A stretch of DNA of 64,000 nucleotides. Origin: Lachnobacterium bovis. GTDB taxonomy: Bacteria; Bacillota; Clostridia; Lachnospirales; Lachnospiraceae. The notes under the pieces are model-generated. The model was not told the DNA's origin and searched no databases. It saw only the letters and a list, made by a program, of their open reading frames with translations. A program made the position numbers and the translations under genes. The stretch is from assembly GCF_900111325.1 (NCBI RefSeq), contig NZ_FOGW01000012.1, positions 45,326 to 109,325 on the forward strand, in the 5' to 3' direction. Shown piece by piece: positions 53,827 to 60,848 of this stretch. Position 1 is the stretch's first letter; each line of letters opens with the position of its first letter.

Positions 53827-54567
53827 TCACTTTTTCGCCTTAATCAAAAGAAAATCCGGCTTATGAAAAAGATCTTCCTGGTCAGGAAACCTCTCTAATA
53901 TCTCTTCAGTAGGGATAGGCTCTATCATCTTTTCTATAATGAACCCATTTTCAGTTAGGGTATTAATGATGGTTGAGAACATGCGATGGTATTTCTTTAT
54001 TCCTTCAACAAACCACTCAAACTCACGCTCTCCTTCCCTAGCATAGTTGGCTAGATTAACATAGATTTTCTTTCCATTTTCATCTTTGGTCCAACGAGGA
54101 ATTCCACCACAATAGGTTGTATTAATGGGATTTTCCTGTGAAAAGATAAAACACCCATCTGTATTTAGCTTGTCATAGATTTTTCTAACCACTCCTTCAA
54201 AATCCTCAACATAATGAAATGCGAGCGAGCTTATTACCACATCAAACTTACCTTCCACCTCTTCAATGTCTTCTATTGGAAGAAGCATATAAGTAATCGC
54301 TGGATTGGAGTGCTCCTTCTTAGCAACCTCTAGCATCTTCTCAGATATATCGATTCCAACAACCTTAGAGGCACCTTTGTTTACAAACTCCACGCAATGC
54401 TTACCAAAGCCACATCCAAGGTCTAATACGCTCGTCCCCTTGAGATTAGGAAGTAATGAAAAAAGAGCTGGTATCTCAAAGAGATCATTTGCGTTGCCTT
54501 CCCTGTCCCTTATAGCCTTATACCCCTCAAAGAAGGTCTCATTATCAAAAATATTTTGTTTTGCCAT
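53827..54567 (-). CDS. Class I SAM-dependent methyltransferase
   Basis: The 246-residue protein has motif I VLDLGCGFGKHCVEF (about 46-60), motif II VVGIDISEKML, and the acidic VISSLAFHYVEDF before motif IV. Downstream come WFVEGIKKYHRMFSTIINTLTENGF and the C-terminal EPIPTEEI. It is similar to small-molecule methyltransferases of the UbiE/biotin-synthesis type. The substrate is unknown. Confidence 0.88.
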   Translation of the reverse strand: MAKQNIFDNETFFEGYKAIRDREGNANDLFEIPALFSLLPNLKGTSVLDLGCGFGKHCVEFVNKGASKVVGIDISEKMLEVAKKEHSNPAITYMLLPIEDIEEVEGKFDVVISSLAFHYVEDFEGVVRKIYDKLNTDGCFIFSQENPINTTYCGGIPRWTKDENGKKIYVNLANYAREGEREFEWFVEGIKKYHRMFSTIINTLTENGFIIEKMIEPIPTEEILERFPDQEDLFHKPDFLLIKAKK

Positions 54568-54704
54568 TTTTCATATCCTCCATTTATGCCTAATAAACAG
54601 TTATCCTGGAAGTTAATCTATTCAGAAATACTTAAATTTTTACTTTGTAGCAACTGTTTATAATTATACCTATATCTACCATCCTGTTCAATATTATGTG
54701 CATA

Positions 54705-54731
54705 AAACAAGGGCGTTTTCACGCCCCTGCC
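54705..54731 (-). terminator. Hairpin related to the one at 51818, downstream of the relaxase-like tail
   Basis: Arms CAAGGGCG / CGCCCCTG (one G-U pair) with TTTTATG on the minus strand. The same sequence family occurs at 51818-51846, suggesting a recurring terminator brought in with accessory genes. Confidence 0.55.
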
Positions 54732-54747
54732 TACTGCTATCAGTTAT

Positions 54748-54924
54748 TCATCTCTCAGGTCTTATATTATTCCTATTAAGATTTGGACTTTGCTGCTCCT
54801 TCCTCTGATCAACTATCGCCTGGCTTTCTCTTAGCTTTTGCAAAATGCTTGTTTTAGCCTTTTCAGCTATCTCAGGCTTCTTGGTCTTGTCCCACCACTC
54901 CTTGAATGTTTTGAAGGCTTTCCG
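54748..54924 (-). pseudogene. Relaxase/mobilisation protein C-terminal remnant
   Basis: An open frame without a start codon (minus strand, about 58 codons) reads a charged tail with KAFKTFKEWWDKTKKPEIAEK and KTSILQKLRESQAIVDQRKEQQ. This is the composition and pattern of C-terminal tails of conjugative relaxases (MobA-like) in Clostridia, from memory; the match is not verified. No catalytic domain is present. It lies outside the rpsI-att interval and may be the edge of another lost element. Confidence 0.4.
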
Positions 54925-54929
54925 CACAC

Positions 54930-54958
54930 AAAAAAGACCCGGTACATTGTACCGAGCC
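54930..54958 (-). terminator. Terminator upstream of the relaxase-like tail
   Basis: Perfect arms GGCTCGGTAC-type / GTACCGGGTC (GC-rich) followed by TTTTTT on the minus strand. It would end the transcript of the toxin-like cassette. Confidence 0.7.
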
Positions 54959-54981
54959 TTTGAAATCTGCCATTGCAGATA

Positions 54982-54999
54982 ATTATCTCTTTAAGAACT
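54982..54999. other. Candidate attachment-site copy (distal) of the rpsI 3' end
   Basis: The 18-bp string beginning ATTATCTCTTT matches the 3' end of rpsI at 58207-58224 at 17 of 18 positions. It lies 3.2 kb downstream of rpsI, on the opposite side of the ImmR/ImmA/DUF4417/toxin-like genes. This arrangement is that of an attL/attR pair left by a tyrosine-recombinase element. Confidence 0.6.
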
Positions 55000-55054
55000 A
55001 TTAATGAAGTGAAAATACCGTATTTTAGGCATTTCTCCTTCAAGTTGCTGTTTA

Positions 55055-55107
55055 CCTGCTGCGTACGGTAGAAAGTTCAGGGCTACTGTATGCTGCTGGT
55101 GGCAACT
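55055..55107. repeat. Dispersed repeat R68, copy 2
   Basis: Second copy of the repeat at 53631-53683 (47 of 53 identical). On the minus strand it is followed by AACTTGAAGGAG and a 13-codon frame starting MPKIRYFHF that ends at the attachment-site copy, which could be the start of a lost gene. Confidence 0.65.
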
Positions 55108-55155
55108 CTATAATCGCTATTGAACAATTACAAATCTGATGATATAATTAAGAAG

Positions 55156-55226
55156 CGATTTGGTATGTTTAACATATCATCTAGAGAACACCGTTTGATT
55201 GCGCCAACAATCTATTCGGTGTTTTC
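55156..55226. repeat. Hairpin-plus-26-bp repeat, copy A
   Basis: A 26-bp sequence beginning CGATTTGGTATGTTTAAC (55156-55181) stands beside a hairpin with arms AACACCG / CGGTGTT, whose loop holds TGCGCCAACA (55200-55209). The same arrangement recurs at 57021-57125. In copy A the hairpin lies inside the last codons of the 129-residue gene. Confidence 0.65.
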
Positions 55227-55570
55227 TTTTTTAAATAATTATCAATAGCATATTCCAATCGCGATACCTGCTGTTGATCTATGCAATTAATAGCCTCAAC
55301 GTTATAGTATTCTACGATTTGAAGCAGTCTTTTCAGAAAAAAATCCCATACTATCGCAGACTCATTCACTGGCATATAATCCAATAATAAAACAACACTT
55401 TCCCCTACGACGCAACTTTGTTCTATTGGCTGCTCATTGCTTAACACCTCTGATAGTGACAAACAGCTTTCTGAGTTTGCGTGTTCTCCAGAGATGTTTA
55501 TCATGAGTTTTTTACTCGAAACATCTTTGTTATCCCAAAAGGTACCAAACAATTTATATGATGTTTTCAT
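55181..55570 (-). CDS. Hypothetical protein of the toxin-like cassette, 129 residues
   Basis: A soluble-looking acidic protein with no recognised motif, starting MKTSYKLFGTF. It has hydrophobic strands such as VVLLLDYMPV and ends in a basic tail KKKTPNRLLAQ. It lies 11 bp downstream of the 115-residue gene and may belong to the same transcript. The last codons overlap a repeat hairpin (55186-55223), so the C-terminal sequence may have been replaced by recombination. A second immunity protein or unrelated product is possible. Confidence 0.5.
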   Translation of the reverse strand: MKTSYKLFGTFWDNKDVSSKKLMINISGEHANSESCLSLSEVLSNEQPIEQSCVVGESVVLLLDYMPVNESAIVWDFFLKRLLQIVEYYNVEAINCIDQQQVSRLEYAIDNYLKKKTPNRLLAQSNGVL

Positions 55571-55581
55571 ATCTGTACCTC

Positions 55582-55929
55582 CTACATTTCAATAGCAATG
55601 CCTGTGTTATACTCAAGTGCACGAGTCGCGAAATCTTTCAACACTGAAACCACTTTAATATACTTTTGAGGCACAAATTGATCCGGAAGATCATCGAGTA
55701 ATGAAATAAGCTTCTCACATTTTTCTGCAGGTATATAGTCAACATCACCATCATCAAGTAATGTGTCACAAGTAGCATTGATTCTACCAACTAAATTATC
55801 CATCAGCCAGTCATGCTCATCAAATTCCATTACATAGTCTTCCACTTTATCTGGCACACCGCTACCAAGATCATATATTGGTCCGTACATACTAAGCCCT
55901 TCTAATGATTTAGCTAGATATAATCTCAT
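55582..55929 (-). CDS. Small acidic protein, possible immunity protein
   Basis: A 115-residue strongly acidic protein (many Asp/Glu, e.g. VEDYVMEFDEHDWLMDN, TLLDDGDVDYIP). It overlaps the preceding toxin-like gene by 4 bp (ATGA). Coupled small acidic genes directly after polymorphic-toxin genes are commonly immunity proteins; here that role is inferred only from position and composition. Confidence 0.6.
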   Translation of the reverse strand: MRLYLAKSLEGLSMYGPIYDLGSGVPDKVEDYVMEFDEHDWLMDNLVGRINATCDTLLDDGDVDYIPAEKCEKLISLLDDLPDQFVPQKYIKVVSVLKDFATRALEYNTGIAIEM

Positions 55930-56303
55930 CTTGGCATCTCCTTTCTTTTCATTATTTTGAAATGTGTTAATCCAAAGTCTGTACTTGGGGTTCCGTCAAT
56001 TTTTGTATACATCTTAGCACCTTTGTCGTATATCCTTAGATATCCAGACGGCATGTCCACTTTTATAATGTACTTGTTGTTTTCAAACTGGTATTTAACG
56101 CCCTTCGGTTTTCCTTTTACTCCTGGAGTATACTGATTAACCACATCATTGAGATTAACCATATGCTTTTTCCAATTATCGTTGAATTTTGATTCACGTA
56201 CTTTGCTCCTATAGTACCTTATAGCATCAAGCATTGAACTATGAATCAGTATTCGAGCATAATGTTTTGCAGCCTGTGAATATCTCGCTTTACTATCAGC
56301 CAT
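55926..56303 (-). CDS. Polymorphic-toxin-like protein (basic, single domain)
   Basis: The ATG at 56303 has GGAGG at 7 bp; a longer frame to 56402 overlaps DUF4417. The 125-residue product is very basic at the start (KARYSQAAKHYARI). The second half reads VNQYTPGVKGKPKGVKYQF and then KVDMPSGYLRIYDKGAKMY and THFKIMKRKEM. Segments of this kind occur at the C-termini of polymorphic toxins and phage head proteins, to my memory; the family is not certain. It has no secretion signal or delivery domain. The gene overlaps the DUF4417 remnant by 8 bp and the acidic downstream gene by 4 bp. Confidence 0.5.
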   Translation of the reverse strand: MADSKARYSQAAKHYARILIHSSMLDAIRYYRSKVRESKFNDNWKKHMVNLNDVVNQYTPGVKGKPKGVKYQFENNKYIIKVDMPSGYLRIYDKGAKMYTKIDGTPSTDFGLTHFKIMKRKEMPR

Positions 56304-56969
56304 GGTGCACCTCCTTACACAATCTATGAAAGTCAGTGTAGACCCTGTAATCAATGCCCATGGTATCCAGCTGTTTTTCAGCCTTTTCGTCATGTTTGCC
56401 ATATATTATTAGCTTTTCCGGCAAAAGCATTAAGATTTTTTCCAGATATGAAAAATCATCCTCAGAATTTAATGGATCGCATCCCAGAAAACCTGACGCA
56501 GCCATCACTCCTTGCGGAATATTTTGCCACACACAAGCAGCATCTAATCCTGCAGTCCTCGTGTTCAAAACAATACTAATTCCATTAACAGCTAAAACTG
56601 CTAGAAAGAGTTGGTTTAATAAAGCCATTGCGCTCTGCCACTCTTCGTCCATATCATCCGTAAAAGTAACATCCAGCCCTATGACACCCATATACATTTT
56701 GTATTCGTCAATCTCTTTCAGTAGCTTGCTCAGCCTTGGATATAAATGATGATCCTTGTCAAAAAAGCATAATACAGTCTTTTTCTATTAACGACTCTTT
56801 TGTTTTTTCTCTGAGAAAAAGGGATTACTAAGTCTGGCCAGTCTCTAAGAAACATCTCATTAGTGAATATTGGAAAGCCATCTTTGTCAAGAGATATCTC
56901 TTTTCCTTCGAGATACGAATATAGCTCATCAATTATTACGAATATGTCTTTTAAACTTTTGATATGCAT
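56296..56969 (-). pseudogene. DUF4417 family gene, single-base frameshift
   Basis: Upstream frame (from ATG at 56969, RBS GGAGGG) gives DWPDLVIPFSQRKNKRVVNRK and then goes out of phase, stopping at about 56730. The shifted frame continues with KTVLCFFDKDHHLYPRL, YMGVIGLDVTFTDDMDEEW, LNTRTAGLDAACVWQNIPQGVMAA and HRLCKEVHHG. Joining them restores a normal DUF4417 protein, so one A has been lost in an A-run near 56787. DUF4417 genes are commonly found in phages and mobile elements. Probably inactive. Confidence 0.8.
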
Positions 56970-57020
56970 TTTCATACCCTCCGTTTAACATTGTTTGGGA
57001 TGTGATATGCATAACATATA

Positions 57021-57125
57021 CGATTTGGTATGTTTAACACATCATCACTTCCAGTTCCATATTCAGTTTTAAATAGTATTTGAAATGTATTGGAACTGCG
57101 CCAACAGTATACAGTACATTTCAAA
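57021..57125. repeat. Hairpin-plus-26-bp repeat, copy B
   Basis: The 26-bp sequence at 57021-57046 matches copy A at 25 of 26 positions. It is next to a different hairpin (arms TTGAAATGTA / TACATTTCAA) whose loop also holds TGCGCCAACA (57097-57106). It lies between the ImmA-like pseudogene and the DUF4417 remnant. Confidence 0.65.
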
Positions 57126-57154
57126 ATCAATTAAATCATAGGCATCATCCCTCC

Positions 57155-57670
57155 TTAATATCGTTGTCTTTTCTTAGCAAAGCCTTTTGATACGTTATAT
57201 TTTTTCATTATTTCAGGAACAGACATTTCTTTTGTTTCTTCATAAGGCATAGCAATTTCACCAGTCAGCGCCTTAACTTGCCACTCCACACTACAATAAA
57301 GTGGCATTTTTTCAAATGATCTCTGTAATATTGGAGTGTAACCTATCTCATACATAAATATGTGTGCCATCTCATGCAATATAAATCCACAATATGCACC
57401 TATTCTTTCTAATGCACCATCGTAGACATATTGCTTAATCTAGATAGTGAATCCTTTTCCTTCATTCTTTACGCATTGAGCTACAACATTCTTAGGCAGT
57501 TCATCATCTTGGACAACTACATATGTGCTCCCCTCAAATACATCAGGCAACATTTCCAGTGCATCTAACACCGGAAATGGGCCTTCTTGCGAAACATCAA
57601 ACAATTCTCTAAATAATACTGCATACTGTCTCAGTTGTTTTCTGCTAACAGGTTTTGTAATATAATCCAA
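57155..57670 (-). pseudogene. ImmA/IrrE-type metallopeptidase gene with in-frame TAG
   Basis: One continuous frame of 172 codons is interrupted by a single TAG at 57437-57439. Before it: MDYITKPVSRKQLRQYAVLFRELF ending in GKGFTI; after it: IKQYVYDGALERIGAYCGFILHEMAHIFMYEIGY, with the zinc motif HEMAH. Homologues usually have a basic residue (KIR/QIR-like) at that place, so the TAG probably replaced a Lys or Gln codon. Such peptidases cleave ImmR-type repressors to induce mobile elements. It begins 3 bp after the repressor gene. Inactive unless the stop is suppressed. Confidence 0.8.
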
Positions 57671-57672
57671 AG

Positions 57673-58032
57673 CTATTTCTCCTTCTGTTTCAACAATGCA
57701 ATTATCTTTTCTGCTGTCTCATCATCAATATCATCAAATGATCTTGCAAACTGAAGCGCTACCCTTCTTTGCATAATGGATGAATCCTTCATATCAATCT
57801 TTGTCTGTAATTTAGACTCATCTATTGCCTTTTTTAATAAGGTCTTATCCTCTGATGATAAATTGTAATGGGTTGATATTTTCCCCATCCAGTCCTTTGG
57901 TACATTTTTTCGTCCGTTTTCAACAGCTGATAAAAATGGTGTCGTAGTTCCAAGCATTTTAGCCATATCACCCATTACCTCATGATTCTTAATTCTAAGA
58001 ATTCTGACAAATTCACCAAATTTCGTATACAT
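57673..58032 (-). CDS. XRE-family repressor, ImmR-like
   Basis: A 119-residue protein: the helix-turn-helix (MYTKFGEFVRILRIKNHEVMGDMAKMLGTTTPFLSAVENGRKNVPKDW, about 1-50) is followed by a helical C-terminal part ending IALLKQKEK. Its pairing with a following ImmA-type protease gene matches ICEBs1-style repressor/antirepressor modules. The promoter has TTGACA and TACTAT. Confidence 0.87.
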   Translation of the reverse strand: MYTKFGEFVRILRIKNHEVMGDMAKMLGTTTPFLSAVENGRKNVPKDWMGKISTHYNLSSEDKTLLKKAIDESKLQTKIDMKDSSIMQRRVALQFARSFDDIDDETAEKIIALLKQKEK

Positions 58033-58061
58033 GCTGTTTCTCCTTTCATCCTCATAACTTA

Positions 58062-58090
58062 ATAGTATTCATATTATACCTTTATGTCAA
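58062..58090 (-). promoter_or_regulatory. Promoter of the ImmR-like repressor gene
   Basis: TTGACA (58085-58090), 17-bp spacer, TACTAT (58062-58067) on the minus strand, about 30 bp before the start codon. Confidence 0.7.
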
Positions 58091-58125
58091 TAAGTTTTTT
58101 AACCTTTTTTTGGTAGAGCGAGTAT

Positions 58126-58160
58126 CAAAAAATCACCTCAGGACAATTGTCCTGAGGTGT
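58126..58160 (-). terminator. Terminator of rplM-rpsI
   Basis: A perfect palindrome with arms CACCTCAGGACAATTG / CAATTGTCCTGAGGTG is followed by ATTTTTTGAT on the minus strand. Confidence 0.9.
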
Positions 58161-58206
58161 AATAAGTCGTATATGATTGTCCAAAGACGTAATCCGTTGT
58201 GAAACG

Positions 58207-58224
58207 ATTATCTCTTTGAGAACT
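58207..58224. other. Candidate attachment site at the rpsI 3' end
   Basis: This 18-bp segment covers the last codons of rpsI and its stop; 17 of 18 bases recur at 54982-54999. Integration at this point would leave the ribosomal gene intact, as known for elements that use ribosomal-protein gene 3' ends. Confidence 0.6.
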
Positions 58225-58600
58225 GTGGAGCTCTACGAGCTGCTTTAAGACCGTATTTCTTACGTTCTTTCATTCTTGGATCACGAGTTAAGAATCCAGC
58301 TTTCTTAAGAACTGGTCTGTACTCAGAATCTACTTCTAATAAAGCACGAGCAATACCGTGTCTAATAGCACCAGCTTGTCCAGTGTATCCACCACCACGA
58401 ACGTTAACTAAAACATCGAATTTTTCAACTGTTTCAGTTGCAACTAATGGCTGACGAACGATAACCTTTAATGTTTCTAATCCTAAATATTCATCAATAT
58501 CTCTTTTATTAATTGTAATTTTACCTGTACCTGGTACTAAATATACTCTGGCAACAGATGATTTTCTTCTTCCTGTTCCGTAATATCTTGTATTAGCCAA
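58208..58600 (-). CDS. rpsI: 30S ribosomal protein S9
   Basis: uS9 is a small-subunit protein of the head. The 130 residues begin MANTRYYGTGRRKSSVARVYL and end in the basic QFSKR tail that reaches the P site. The sequence is complete. It follows rplM by 22 bp, the universal order. The 3' end is also the candidate attachment site of the accessory element downstream. Confidence 0.98.
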   Translation of the reverse strand: MANTRYYGTGRRKSSVARVYLVPGTGKITINKRDIDEYLGLETLKVIVRQPLVATETVEKFDVLVNVRGGGYTGQAGAIRHGIARALLEVDSEYRPVLKKAGFLTRDPRMKERKKYGLKAARRAPQFSKR

Positions 58601-58622
58601 TGTAATTTACCTCCTTAGTGAA

Positions 58623-59051
58623 TTAAAATGTTAATGTCTCAGGTTTCTGAGCAGCATGTTTGTGATCAGGTCCTGCATATACAAATAATTTTTTATACAT
58701 CTGACGTCCTAATGGTCCGTTTGGAAGCATTCCTTTAACAGCATACTCAATAACACGTTCAGGGTGTTTTGCTAACATTTCTTTTAATGTAGTTTCTTTT
58801 AATCCACCTACATATCCTGAATGATGGTAGTAAATTTTCTGGTTCAATTTTTTACCTGTAACGCTAATTTTTTCAGCGTTAACAACTACAACATAATCAC
58901 CTGTATCAATGTGTGGTGTGTATGTTGGTTTATTTTTTCCTCTTAATACTTTAGCGATTTCTGATGCTAAACGTCCTAATGTCTTACCTTCAGCGTCTAC
59001 TACATACCATTTTCTTTCGATTGTAGCTGGACTTGCCATAAATGTCTTCAT
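58623..59051 (-). CDS. rplM: 50S ribosomal protein L13
   Basis: uL13 is a large-subunit assembly protein. The 142 residues begin MKTFMASPATIERKWYVVDAEGKTLGRLA and contain DYVVVVNAEKISVTGKKLNQKIYYHHSGYVGGLK and GMLPNGPLGRQMYKKLFVYAG. The RBS is AAGGAGG. A structured leader of about 100 nt lies upstream. Confidence 0.98.
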   Translation of the reverse strand: MKTFMASPATIERKWYVVDAEGKTLGRLASEIAKVLRGKNKPTYTPHIDTGDYVVVVNAEKISVTGKKLNQKIYYHHSGYVGGLKETTLKEMLAKHPERVIEYAVKGMLPNGPLGRQMYKKLFVYAGPDHKHAAQKPETLTF

Positions 59052-59084
59052 AGGTTTTCCTCCTTAGTAAAATAAAAAATACTC

Positions 59085-59190
59085 ATGAATCTTTAAAATC
59101 GCGTATGTCCGGACGCCATCTCTCTGATTCTATATATATAGTCTAAATGCTCGTCGGGGCTTTGACTCGCATCTACATACTATCACAGAC
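59085..59190 (-). promoter_or_regulatory. Structured leader of rplM, possible L13 autoregulatory element
   Basis: On the minus strand the leader has complementary segments ATAGT..AGATGC / GCATTT..ACTAT around GCCCCGACGAG, then a short GC-rich hairpin CGTCCGGAC. Similar position and length are known for L13 leaders in Firmicutes. I cannot confirm the Rfam match from sequence alone. Confidence 0.45.
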
Positions 59191-59263
59191 TTAATAAGTA
59201 TATTACAAGTGTCAAAATGTGTCAAGAGAAATACTTCTTAAAAAATATAAAATTTGCGCATTT

Positions 59264-60715
59264 CTACATATTTTTTAAGACTTCTACAATCTTCTCAAAT
59301 TTCATAAAATGTGAAGCTTTAACAAGAATAGTATCCGTTTCTTTGACATATTTTTTGATATCAACTGCTAACTCATCAGTTGTTTTATAATAATATGTTT
59401 TAATATTTTTTCCCGATTTTTCAATTTCAGAAATATAATTTTTGGCCAATTCACCAACCGCAAAAACAACATCAATATTATTATCAGCTGCACTTTTTCC
59501 CACTATTTTATGTAAATTAACCTCATCTGATCCAAGTTCTCCCATATCGCCTATTACAGCAACACTTCTGTTAGTTGCGTGTGATAAAACCTCCAATGAG
59601 GTTTTCATTGATGCCGGATTTGCATTGTAACAATCATCTATAACTATCATTCCTGTATTAGTCTTGATAAAATTAGTTCTTCCAGCTATTGTTTCTGCTT
59701 TTGAAATACCTGATTTAATTTCATCTAAAGACAAACCTACTTCTAAACCTACAGCTGTTGCCGCTAAAGCGTTATAAATGTTGTGTTCACCCGGAATATT
59801 AATTTGTACATCAAATGAACCTTTTTCAGTATTTATTGTTGTATACATTCCTTCAAATCCTTTATTAACTGAATTTGTTGCATACACAGCATATTTGTTG
59901 CCACTCTCATCAGTTTTAGGTAATTTTCCTTTACCATAAAAAACAACTTTTTTTCCAGCTACTTCAGATTTAGTCGATAATTTATCGTCATCTCCATTTA
60001 AAATAATAACACCATTATCTTGCATGTTTTCAAAACATTCTGTTTTAGCCTGTAAAATTCCATCTCTTGTTTTTAAATTTTCTAAATGACATACTCCAAT
60101 GTTAGTAATTAACTGAATGTCTGGTTGCGACATCTTCGATAATCTTGTCATTTCTCCAAAATCTGAAATTCCCATCTCTAATACTGCAATCTCATGCCAA
60201 CTATGGATGTTAAATATAGTAAGTGGAAGTCCAATTTCATTATTGAAATTTCCTGCAGTTTTTAAAACATTAAATTTTTCACTCAATACAGAACTTACCA
60301 TTTCTTTTGTACTTGTTTTTCCAACACTACCTGTTATTCCAATAATCTTAATATTTAATTGCTCTCTGTAAAATTTTGCAATATCTTTCAATGCCTGTTG
60401 TGTGTCCTTAACCAAAATATATGGATATTTTGCATCATGTAATTTTTTTTCAGACAAAGTAGCCATTGCACCTTTTTCAATAACCTGTGGAATAAAATCA
60501 TGACCATTCACTCTCGCACCTTTTATTGGAACAAAAAGGAAATCTTTTTTAACAAGACGACTATCTATCGCTACACCTGTAATTTCTCTTGTTTCAACAT
60601 CATTATAGCCAAATAATGTTCCATTACATGCCACCGCAATATTTTTTAAAGTCATATGTTTCATTCTACATTCTTCTATTTTGTGTCCATCTATTAATAA
60701 TTCCATATCACTCAT
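59264..60715 (-). CDS. murF: UDP-N-acetylmuramoyl-tripeptide-D-Ala-D-Ala ligase
   Basis: MurF adds D-Ala-D-Ala to the UDP-MurNAc tripeptide. In about 483 residues: ATP-binding GITGSVGKTSTKEMVSSVL, GNFNNEIGLPLT, LEMGISDFGEM, IPGEHNIYNALAATAV, and IDDCYNANPASMKTSLEVL. The frame's first Met (60715, RBS AAGGAAAAA) gives a 17-residue N-terminal addition to the usual MKHMTLKNIA start at 60664. The upstream RBS is better, so I keep the longer form, with doubt. It follows ddl, its substrate-supplying partner. Confidence 0.93.
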   Translation of the reverse strand: MSDMELLIDGHKIEECRMKHMTLKNIAVACNGTLFGYNDVETREITGVAIDSRLVKKDFLFVPIKGARVNGHDFIPQVIEKGAMATLSEKKLHDAKYPYILVKDTQQALKDIAKFYREQLNIKIIGITGSVGKTSTKEMVSSVLSEKFNVLKTAGNFNNEIGLPLTIFNIHSWHEIAVLEMGISDFGEMTRLSKMSQPDIQLITNIGVCHLENLKTRDGILQAKTECFENMQDNGVIILNGDDDKLSTKSEVAGKKVVFYGKGKLPKTDESGNKYAVYATNSVNKGFEGMYTTINTEKGSFDVQINIPGEHNIYNALAATAVGLEVGLSLDEIKSGISKAETIAGRTNFIKTNTGMIVIDDCYNANPASMKTSLEVLSHATNRSVAVIGDMGELGSDEVNLHKIVGKSAADNNIDVVFAVGELAKNYISEIEKSGKNIKTYYYKTTDELAVDIKKYVKETDTILVKASHFMKFEKIVEVLKNM

Positions 60716-60736
60716 TATTTTTTCCTTATTATATCT

Positions 60737-60848
60737 TCTTTACTGATATTTTTTAATGAAATTTCTAGCAGTCTCTTTACTGATATTTTTTAATGAAACT
60801 TCTAGCAGTCTCTTTACTGATATTTTTTTAATGAAATTTCAATTAGCT
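60737..60848 (-). repeat. 37-bp tandem repeat copying the 3' end of ddl
   Basis: Units start at 60737, 60774 and 60811 (period 37). The third is the real end of ddl; the other two repeat the bases coding its last residues and stop, with small differences. One of the differences is a single-base length change in the T run. Confidence 0.8.

Noticed and set aside
56304..56402. N-terminal extension of the toxin-like gene to 56402
   Set aside because: This part is the out-of-frame shadow of DUF4417; the ATG at 56303 has a strong GGAGG RBS.
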